Origin: Sphingomonas sp. GC_Shp_5
GTDB lineage: Bacteria > Pseudomonadota > Alphaproteobacteria > Sphingomonadales > Sphingomonadaceae
Direction of reading: 5' to 3'
Assembly: GCF_026540855.1 (NCBI RefSeq)
Contig: NZ_JALNUP010000007.1
Coordinates: forward strand, 62,001 to 126,000
DNA length: 64,000 bases
The notes below the pieces were generated by a model that searched no databases, was not told where the DNA came from, and saw nothing but the letters and a program-made list of their open reading frames with translations. The first letter of the stretch is position 1, and the number at the start of each line of letters is the position of its first letter. The position numbers and the translations under genes were made by a program. Below are positions 55,141 to 64,000 of this stretch, one piece after another.

Positions 55141-55169
55141 CCCGCCGCCCGCTTCGGCGGGGCGGTTTT
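55141..55169 (+). terminator. Terminator-like hairpin between cpaE and tadB
   Basis: CCGCCGCCCGC, a TTCG tetraloop and GCGGGGCGG form a strong GC-rich stem with a two-base bulge, followed by TTTT. It lies two bases after the cpaE stop, in the only gap of the pilus locus where a gene (cpaF) would be expected. It may terminate or attenuate transcription into tadB-tadC. Confidence 0.7.
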
Positions 55170-55193
55170 GACGACTGGAGGCTGTTCGCCGCA

Positions 55194-56165
55194 ATGGACT
55201 TGATGCCGCTCCTGATGGTGTTCCTGGGCTCCTTCGCGGTGCTGGCGCTGCTGCTGTTCGCGTTCAGCGGCCCCTCGCCGCAGCGCGCGCAGACGCGACG
55301 GCTGGCGACGGTGCGGGAGCGCCATGGCGACGGCGCAGTGGTCGAGGCGCAGATGCGCAAGATCACCGCCGGGCGCGCTAAGACCAAGACCGATGTCGCC
55401 TTCGGCCGCATCCTCCCCAACCCCGCTCAGCTCGCCAAGCGCTTGGCGATGACCGGCAAGGACTGGACCGTCGGCCGCTATGGCCAGGCGAGCGCCGCGA
55501 TCCTGGTGGTCGTCGCCGCGCTGCTCTGGTTCAAGGGCGCGCCGCTTCTGCTCGCGCTGTTCCTCGGCATGTTCATGGGCGCCGGCATCCCGCATTTCAT
55601 CGTTGGCTTCTTCATCAAGCGCCGCATCGCCAATTTCACCGCAAAGTTCCCCGACGCGATCGAGTTGCTCGTGCGTGGCCTTCGCTCGGGCCTCCCCGTC
55701 ACCGAGACGATCGGCGTCGTCGGCCAGGAGATGAAGGGCCCGGTTGGCGAGGAATTTCGCATGGTATCCGACAAGATGAAGATCGGCCGCTCGATGGACG
55801 CGGCACTGCAGGACACCGCGGATCGGCTCGGCACGCCCGAATTCCAATTCTTCGTCATCACCATCGCCATTCAGCGCGAGACCGGTGGCAATCTGGCGGA
55901 GACGCTCGCCAATCTAGCCACCGTGCTGCGCCAGCGCGGGCAGATGAAGCTCAAGATCAAGGCGATGTCGTCGGAGTCCAAGGCGTCTGCGTACATCGTC
56001 GGCTCGCTGCCGTTCATCGTCTTCGGCATGATCTGGATGATCAACGCCGGCTACATGCAAAATTTCTTCGTCGATCAGCGGCTGATGATCGCCGGCATCG
56101 GCGGGCTGCTGTGGATGGGCATCGGCGCCTTCATCATGGCCAAGATGGTCAACTTCGAAATTTAA
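55194..56165 (+). CDS. tadB: Tad inner-membrane platform protein TadB (type II secretion F family)
   Basis: Product of 323 residues. Membrane helix at about 3-22, two helices around 95-130 and a C-terminal pair near 265-320. The T2SSF domain (about 155-290) has FPDAIELLVRGLRSGLPVTETIG and RETGGNLAETLANLATVLRQRGQMK, the family hallmark. It forms the platform with TadC that the CpaF motor would act on. Confidence 0.92.
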   Translation: MDLMPLLMVFLGSFAVLALLLFAFSGPSPQRAQTRRLATVRERHGDGAVVEAQMRKITAGRAKTKTDVAFGRILPNPAQLAKRLAMTGKDWTVGRYGQASAAILVVVAALLWFKGAPLLLALFLGMFMGAGIPHFIVGFFIKRRIANFTAKFPDAIELLVRGLRSGLPVTETIGVVGQEMKGPVGEEFRMVSDKMKIGRSMDAALQDTADRLGTPEFQFFVITIAIQRETGGNLAETLANLATVLRQRGQMKLKIKAMSSESKASAYIVGSLPFIVFGMIWMINAGYMQNFFVDQRLMIAGIGGLLWMGIGAFIMAKMVNFEI

Positions 56166-56183
56166 GGGACGGACAAGCAGGAC

Positions 56184-57167
56184 ATGGAGCAGCCAGCCGG
56201 ACCGACCCTGATGGGCATCGACGTATTGTGGGTCGCGACGATCCTGTCGGGCGTCGCCGCCTTCGCGGTGATGTTCGCGATCTACACCGTGACCACGGTG
56301 CGCGATCCGATGACCAAGCGCGTCAAGGCGCTGAACGACCGCCGCGAGCAGCTGAAGGCAGGTATCACCGCCTCCACCAAGCGCCGCGCCAAGCTCGTCC
56401 AGCGCAACGACACCACCGATCGCATGCGCAACCTGCTGAGTTCGCTCAAGGTGCTGCAGGACAGCCAGCTCAAGGTCGCGCAAGTCAAGCTGATGCAGGC
56501 CGGTATCCGCTCCAAGGACTGGGCGGTGGCGGTGATCTTCGGGCGGCTGGTGCTGCCGATCGTGCTCGGCGGCTTCATGGTGTTCGTTGTTTACGGCACC
56601 GAGTTCGTCGCGACCTATTCGCCGCTCAAGAAGTACGGCATCGTCGCTATCACCTTCATCCTGGCGTACAAGGCGCCGGACATCTTCCTCAAGAACAAGA
56701 TCACCAAGCGCTCCAACGCAATCCGCAAGGGCCTGCCGGATGCGCTCGACCTGCTGGTGATCTGCGCAGAGGCGGGCCTCACCGTCGATGCCGCGTTCCA
56801 TCGCGTCGCCAAGGAGCTCGGCCGCGCGTATCCCGAGCTTGGCGACGAGTTCACCCTCACCGCGATCGAGCTGGGTTTCCTTTCGGAACGGCGCCAGGCA
56901 TTCGAAAATCTGGCAACCCGGGTCGATCTCGACGCCGTGCGCGGCGTGGTCACCACCATGATCCAGACCGAGAAATACGGCACCCCGCTCGCCTCGGCGC
57001 TACGCGTGCTCTCGGCCGAGTTCAGGAACGAGCGGATGATGCGGGCGGAGGAGAAGGCGGCGCGGCTGCCGGCGATCATGACCGTGCCGTTGATCCTTTT
57101 CATCCTCCCGACGCTGTTCGTCGTCATCCTCGGCCCGGCCGCCTGCTCGATCAGCGACGCTTTCTGA
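56184..57167 (+). CDS. tadC: Tad inner-membrane platform protein TadC (type II secretion F family)
   Basis: Product of 327 residues, a second T2SSF protein 18 bases after tadB. Blocks are GLPDALDLLVICAEAGLTVDAAFHRVAKELG, ELGFLSERRQAFENLATRVDL and the Arg/Lys-rich DKYGTPLASALRVL-type EKYGTPLASALRVLSAEFRNERMMRAEEKAARLP. The C-terminal helix LILFILPTLFVVILGPA anchors it in the membrane. Confidence 0.92.
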   Translation: MEQPAGPTLMGIDVLWVATILSGVAAFAVMFAIYTVTTVRDPMTKRVKALNDRREQLKAGITASTKRRAKLVQRNDTTDRMRNLLSSLKVLQDSQLKVAQVKLMQAGIRSKDWAVAVIFGRLVLPIVLGGFMVFVVYGTEFVATYSPLKKYGIVAITFILAYKAPDIFLKNKITKRSNAIRKGLPDALDLLVICAEAGLTVDAAFHRVAKELGRAYPELGDEFTLTAIELGFLSERRQAFENLATRVDLDAVRGVVTTMIQTEKYGTPLASALRVLSAEFRNERMMRAEEKAARLPAIMTVPLILFILPTLFVVILGPAACSISDAF

Positions 57168-57235
57168 TCGGCACGCCGCACAGGCAACCGATCGGGCCAC
57201 CGCTTCGTTGAGCCTGCGTAACAGGGAGATTTACC

Positions 57236-57634
57236 ATGCTGTTCTCCACGCCCACGCAGTTCGCGGTGCTTGCGCTGCTGTTCGTCGCCGGCTGGCTGTT
57301 CGGCCTCGCCAGCCACCCCGGTGGCCGCAAGTGGAAGGAGCGCTACCTCGCCGAGCGCGACGCCCATGCCGCCAATCGCCGCACCGCGGAGACGAGCGTC
57401 GCTGCCGCCAATGCACGTACCGCCGAAGTGTCGCGGGAGAACACCCGCCTGGCTGACGCGACGCCGGTCACCGCCACTACGATCCGTGACGATCGCGTCG
57501 TGGCCCATCCGAGCGTGGTCACCGCGCCCGTCGCGCCGGCACCACTGACGACCGCGCGCCCGGCCTATCCGGCGACGGATTATGCCGCCCGCGAGCGCCG
57601 CGGCTGGTTCGACTGGACGCCGCGCTCGCGGTGA
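57236..57634 (+). CDS. Small membrane-anchored hypothetical protein
   Basis: Product of 132 residues with one N-terminal membrane helix (about 6-24, TQFAVLALLFVAGWLFGLA). A charged helical stretch follows (GRKWKERYLAERDAHAANRRTAET) and then a Pro/Ala/Thr-rich tail ending RRGWFDWTPRSR. A GGGAGAT site precedes the ATG. It follows tadC by 68 bases and could be an accessory pilus gene or unrelated. Confidence 0.6.
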   Translation: MLFSTPTQFAVLALLFVAGWLFGLASHPGGRKWKERYLAERDAHAANRRTAETSVAAANARTAEVSRENTRLADATPVTATTIRDDRVVAHPSVVTAPVAPAPLTTARPAYPATDYAARERRGWFDWTPRSR

Positions 57635-57662
57635 CCGGGCGCGGTGCGGCCGCAGCGCGGGC

Positions 57663-60323
<2,661 letters not shown>

Positions 60324-60421
60324 CGCTGATCCTTGCCTTGGTGAGTGCTTCGCCCCCGGGGAGGAAAGGAAAGCACGCTCGTCATTCCAAGTTCACGTCG
60401 AACCCGTTGGAGGATGTTAGT

Positions 60422-62569
60422 TCATCCCTCGATCCGCGAGAAGTCCGCAACCGTATGCACCGCCGCGCGTACCCGGGCGAGCAACGCAAGCCGGGCCGCG
60501 CGCTTGGTGGGATCGGCATCGTTCACCGTGACGCTCTCGAAAAAGGCGTCGATCGGTGCGCGCAGGGTGGCGAGCGCGGTCATCGCCGCCTCGAAATCCT
60601 CGTTGGCGACCGCATCGGCTGCCGCCGGCTCGGCCGCGTCGAGCGCATCGATCAGCGCGGCTTCCGCCGGCTCTGGTGTATAGCTCGCCGATCCGTCGCC
60701 ATTGGATCCAAGCGACGTCGAGCCGGCGCCTGCCTCGGTGGCCGCGACCCCCTCCTTCTTGAGGATGTTCGCCGCCCGTTTGTACCCCGCAAGCAGGTTC
60801 GTTCCATCCGCCGTACCGACGAATGCCTGCAACGCATGGACGCGGGCAAGCAGCCGGACCAGATCGTCCTCGCCGCCGAGCGCGAACACCGCATCGATCA
60901 GGTCGTGGCGGACGCCGGCCTCGCGCTGCTGAACCTTGAGGCGGTCGGCAAAGAAGTCGAGCACTTCGCGGTTGATCGCTCTGGCCAAGGGAAAGCGCAA
61001 AGCGTTGTCGAGGATCAGCGCGATCACGCCCAGTGCCGACCGGCGCAGCGCGAAGGGATCCTTGGAGCCGCTCGGCTTCAGATCGGCGCCGAAGAACGAC
61101 GCGATGCTGTCGAGTTTGTCCGCCAGGCTCACCGCCACCGTCACCGGCGCGGTCGGCACGGCATCACCCTGCCCGACCGGCTTGTAGTGATCGCGGATCG
61201 CGGCGGCGACCTGCGGGTCCTCGCCTTGCGCGGCAGCGTAATATCCGCCCATCAGGCCCTGCAGCTCGGGGAACTCGCCGACCATGCCGGTGACGAGATC
61301 CGCCTTGGCAAGGCGAGCCGCACGCTCGGCGAGGTCTACCAACGAGGCCGTGCCCCCCTCCGTCACCCCAGCGGAAGCTGGGGTCTCGTGCGGCTCTTGC
61401 CCGGCGCCATTGCCGGAGACCCCAGCTTTCGCTGGGGTGACAGGTGAAGAAATAATCCCCTCTTCCACAAGCCAGCGGGCGAGCTTCGCCACGCGATCGA
61501 CCTTGTCGGCGACGGTGCCGAGCTTCTCGTGAAACACGATCTTCTCGAGCTTGGCCGCCTGCTCGCCTAGCGGTGTCTTGAGATCGGTTTCGTAGAAGAA
61601 CCGCGCGTCGCTGAGCCGCGCCGCGAGCACCTTGCGGTTGCCCTCGACGATTTTCGCGCCGCCGTCGCTCGCCTCGATGTTGGCGGTGCAGACGAAGGCG
61701 TTCGCCAGCGCGCCGGCGCCGTCGCGGCAGACGAAATACTTCTGGTTCACCCGCGCGGTGAGCTGGATCACCTCGGGCGGGACGTCGAGGAACGTCGCAT
61801 CGAAGCGGCCGAGCAGCGGCACCGGCCATTCGGTGAGCCCGGCGTTCTCGGCAACCAGGCCCTCGTCCTCGACCAGCACCAGCCCGGCCTCGGCGGCGAG
61901 CGCGCTTGCCCGCTCGCGGATCAGCGCGCGGCGCTCGTCCTGGTCGACAATGACATGGCAGGCACGCAGCTTCTCGGCATAATCGGCCGCCGAGCCGATG
62001 GTGATGATGCCGGGGTGATGGAAGCGATGGCCGAGCGTCGCCGCGCCCGAGCGAACGCCGGCGATCTCGATGTCGACGATTGCCTCGCCGAGCAGCGCGA
62101 CAATGCCGTGCAACGGTCGCACCCAGCGCAAGCTTTCGGTGGACGCGGAATCGCCCCCCCAGCGCATCGATTTGGGCCAGGGGAAACCGCGGATGATCGC
62201 GGGCACCGCCTCGGCGAGCACGGCGGCGGTGGCGCGGCCGGGCTTGTTGGTGACCGCGTAGAAGATGCCGTCACGCTCGGTGAGATCCTCACGAGCAAGC
62301 CCGGTCTTGCGCAGGAAACCGTCGAGCGCCTGCGGCGGCGCGCTGCTGCGCGGCCCCTTGATCTCCTCGCTCACCGCCTCGGTCTCGAGCGGCAGATCGC
62401 GGGCGATCAACGTCAGCCGGCGCGGGGTGGCATAGGTCTCGAGCGCGCCGGCCTTGAGCCCGGCCTTGTCGAGCTCGGCCGCGAACAGGCGGGCGAGATC
62501 GTCGCGCGCCTTGTCCTGCATCCGCGCAGGGATCTCTTCGGAGCGGAGTTCGAGGAGGAAATCGGTCAC
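60422..62569 (-). CDS. glyS: Glycyl-tRNA synthetase beta subunit, with an in-frame palindromic insert
   Basis: Beta subunit (about 715 residues) of the heterotetrameric glycyl-tRNA synthetase; it carries the tRNA-binding parts. I chose the GTG at 62569 ([17 protein letters not shown]), which overlaps the glyQ stop by four bases; the ATG at 62578 adds three residues. Blocks are [29 protein letters not shown] [11 protein letters not shown], and the late [18 protein letters not shown]. Within the gene, bases 61362-61441 are an 80-base palindrome of the REP-like family that keeps the frame and encodes a Thr/Ala/Gly-rich peptide ([20 protein letters not shown] and on). It is discussed as a finding. 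Confidence 0.94.
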   Translation of the reverse strand: MTDFLLELRSEEIPARMQDKARDDLARLFAAELDKAGLKAGALETYATPRRLTLIARDLPLETEAVSEEIKGPRSSAPPQALDGFLRKTGLAREDLTERDGIFYAVTNKPGRATAAVLAEAVPAIIRGFPWPKSMRWGGDSASTESLRWVRPLHGIVALLGEAIVDIEIAGVRSGAATLGHRFHHPGIITIGSAADYAEKLRACHVIVDQDERRALIRERASALAAEAGLVLVEDEGLVAENAGLTEWPVPLLGRFDATFLDVPPEVIQLTARVNQKYFVCRDGAGALANAFVCTANIEASDGGAKIVEGNRKVLAARLSDARFFYETDLKTPLGEQAAKLEKIVFHEKLGTVADKVDRVAKLARWLVEEGIISSPVTPAKAGVSGNGAGQEPHETPASAGVTEGGTASLVDLAERAARLAKADLVTGMVGEFPELQGLMGGYYAAAQGEDPQVAAAIRDHYKPVGQGDAVPTAPVTVAVSLADKLDSIASFFGADLKPSGSKDPFALRRSALGVIALILDNALRFPLARAINREVLDFFADRLKVQQREAGVRHDLIDAVFALGGEDDLVRLLARVHALQAFVGTADGTNLLAGYKRAANILKKEGVAATEAGAGSTSLGSNGDGSASYTPEPAEAALIDALDAAEPAAADAVANEDFEAAMTALATLRAPIDAFFESVTVNDADPTKRAARLALLARVRAAVHTVADFSRIEG
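61362..61441. repeat. REP-like palindrome, copy C, inside glyS
   Basis: Outer ends GTCACCCCAGC (61362-61372) and GCTGGGGTGAC (61431-61441) are perfect inverted repeats. Inner hairpins CCCCAGCGGAAGCTGGGG and CCCCAGCTTTCGCTGGGG repeat the copy B pattern. Length 80, which gives the glyS frame 26 or 27 extra codons without a stop. Confidence 0.85.
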
Positions 62570-63432
62570 GCCGCCCATCCGTTCTTGTCCATCCACGCCC
62601 CGCAGGCGCCTTTGGCGAGGTCGCGCACCCGGCCGATATAGGCCTGGCGCTCGGCGACCGAGATCACGCCGCGCGCCTGGAGCAGGTTGAAGGTGTGGCT
62701 CGCCTTGATCGCCTGCTCATAGGCAGGAATCGGCAGGTTGCGGGCGAGGCAGTTCTCGCACTCGGCCGCCGCCTTGCGGAAGGCGTCGAACAGCGTGTCG
62801 GTGTCGGCGACCTCGAAGTTCCAGGTCGACATCTCGACCTCATTGTTGTGGAACACGTCGCCATAGGTGACGCCGCTGTCGTTGAAGGCGAGATCGTACA
62901 CCGAATCCTTGTTCTGGATGTACATCGCCAGTCGCTCGAGCCCGTAGGTGAGCTCGCCCGCAACCGGCTTCATGTCGAACCCGCCCATCTGCTGGAAATA
63001 GGTGAATTGGGTCACCTCCATGCCGTCGCACCACACTTCCCAGCCGAGCCCCCAGGCGCCGAGCGTCGGGCTTTCCCAATCGTCCTCGACAAAGCGGATG
63101 TCGTGGGTGGTCATGTCCACCCCGATCGCGGCAAGGCTGCCGAGATACAGGTCCTGCAGGTTCGCCGGCGAGGGCTTCAGGATCACCTGATATTGGTAAT
63201 AATGCTGCAGCCGGTTAGGGTTCTCGCCATAGCGGCCATCGGTTGGCCGGCGGCATGGCTGGACGAAGGCGGCATTCCACGGCTTGGGGCCGAGCGCGCG
63301 CAGCGTCGTCGCCGGGTGAAAGGTGCCAGCACCCATCTCCATGTCATAGGGCTGCAGGATCACGCAGCCTTGCTCGCTCCAATAGTCATGGAGCGTCAGG
63401 ATCATGCGCTGGAAGCTTAGGGGCTGTGGCAT
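62566..63432 (-). CDS. glyQ: Glycyl-tRNA synthetase alpha subunit
   Basis: Catalytic class II subunit, 288 residues. Motifs are [67 protein letters not shown] and [21 protein letters not shown]. Start at 63432. It overlaps glyS by four bases. The C-terminal tail [11 protein letters not shown] is short and typical. Confidence 0.96.
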   Translation of the reverse strand: MPQPLSFQRMILTLHDYWSEQGCVILQPYDMEMGAGTFHPATTLRALGPKPWNAAFVQPCRRPTDGRYGENPNRLQHYYQYQVILKPSPANLQDLYLGSLAAIGVDMTTHDIRFVEDDWESPTLGAWGLGWEVWCDGMEVTQFTYFQQMGGFDMKPVAGELTYGLERLAMYIQNKDSVYDLAFNDSGVTYGDVFHNNEVEMSTWNFEVADTDTLFDAFRKAAAECENCLARNLPIPAYEQAIKASHTFNLLQARGVISVAERQAYIGRVRDLAKGACGAWMDKNGWAA

Positions 63433-63540
63433 ATTCCCCGAGCGCTTAGAGGGAAGCCCCCTGCTCTAGCAAGTTGGAAGGTGCGCCCCTAGCTTGGCAC
63501 CAGCCTATCCCGTGCCCCTCCTGTGGAACCCTTGCCGCTT

Positions 63541-64000
63541 ATGATCCGATCGATCGGCGCCGCGCTCTCGGCGCTCACGCTTGCCCTCGCGCTGCCCGCT
63601 TGTGCTCAGCGGCAGCCCGCCGCCGCCGCACGCGACGCGAACGATGCCGATCCGGCACTATGGGTGGTCAAGGATCAGGACACGACGATCTATTTGTTCG
63701 GCACCATCCATGTGCTCAAACCCGGAATTAGCTGGTTTGACGAGGCGGTGAAAGCGGCGTTCGATCGTGCCGACGAGGCCAAGCTGGAGCTGGTGATGCC
63801 GGATCCTGCCGCGATGGCATCGCTGGTCGCCGCCACCGGGGTCGCGCCCGCCGGGACGCCGCCGCTGACCGAGCAGGTCCCCGCCAACAAGCGCGCCGCC
63901 TTCACCAAGGCGGTGCTCGATCTCGGCCTGCCCGCCAATGCGCTTGATCGCTACAAGCCCTGGCTCGCCGCGACCCAGCTCTCGATCGCGCCGCTGTCCA
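63541..64000 (+). CDS. TraB/GumN-family protein (partial, runs off the right edge)
   Basis: The first 153 residues are in the window. Signal peptide about 1-22 (SALTLALALPACAQ; the Cys could make it a lipoprotein). The family marker TTIYLFGTIHVLKPGISW is at about 48-65, with ADEAKLELVMPDPAAMASL following. The Gx(T)xH motif of this TIKI/TraB-like metalloprotease-related family is intact. Divergent from glyQ. The reading frame is open to the end of the window. Confidence 0.85.
   Translation, partial: MIRSIGAALSALTLALALPACAQRQPAAAARDANDADPALWVVKDQDTTIYLFGTIHVLKPGISWFDEAVKAAFDRADEAKLELVMPDPAAMASLVAATGVAPAGTPPLTEQVPANKRAAFTKAVLDLGLPANALDRYKPWLAATQLSIAPLS

Overview
The window is a GC-rich alphaproteobacterial chromosome segment, most likely from Sphingomonas or a close relative. 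The evidence is two large TonB-dependent receptors (one with a FecI/FecR pair, one of the Oar type), a Tad/Cpa pilus locus with alphaproteobacterial gene order, split glycine decarboxylase genes gcvPA/gcvPB behind a tandem glycine riboswitch, the glyQ-glyS-ppdK order, and the high density of ATGA start/stop overlaps. No rRNA, tRNA, CRISPR array, phage or intact insertion sequence was seen. The genus is an inference.

Region 1 (1-9.6 kb) is accessory DNA. A STN-domain TonB receptor (cut by the left edge), FecR and an ECF sigma factor form one signalling unit. Divergent from it lies a wrecked histidine acid phosphatase gene. A TetX-like flavin monooxygenase, the tail of an M61 peptidase gene and a tightly coupled AraC-VOC-membrane protein operon follow. 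Region 2 (9.6-17.4 kb) holds an Oar-like TonB receptor, a PI-PLC-like secreted phosphodiesterase, small unknown proteins and a DUF885 zinc peptidase-like protein.

Region 3 (17.4-32.3 kb) is a mixed set of household genes: an ABC1/UbiB kinase with a DCC thiol oxidoreductase, a DUF937 protein, a cupin, an AI-2E-type permease with an extra C-terminal domain, a GH1-like hydrolase with an SDR, a split molybdate regulator (separate Mop and ModE-HTH proteins), TrhO, RNase R, a saccharopine dehydrogenase-like protein and TrmO. Region 4 (32.3-39.9 kb) has an MsbA-like ABC exporter, an intracellular PHA depolymerase, a subtilisin-like protease followed by a small I9-like protein, an archaeal-type prolyl-tRNA synthetase and a CcdC-like membrane protein.

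Region 5 (39.9-50.1 kb) holds the glycine cleavage operon, ispH-thrB-rnhA, a DAO-type flavoenzyme and an alpha/beta hydrolase. Region 6 (50.1-57.6 kb) is the Tad pilus locus cpaA-B-C-D-E-tadB-tadC, with no CpaF/TadA ATPase where one is expected and a terminator-like hairpin at that junction. Region 7 (57.6-64 kb) has ppdK, glyS, glyQ and the start of a TraB/GumN-family gene.

The most unusual signals are: a palindromic REP-like element lying in frame inside glyS, with relatives at 25.6 and 42.9 kb; the missing pilus ATPase; the protease/I9-like pair; a GH1 gene whose best-placed start codon is ATC; and three truncated gene remnants (acid phosphatase, M61 peptidase, FMN-dependent hydroxy acid dehydrogenase). 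I did not find a clearly new defence or mobile system.
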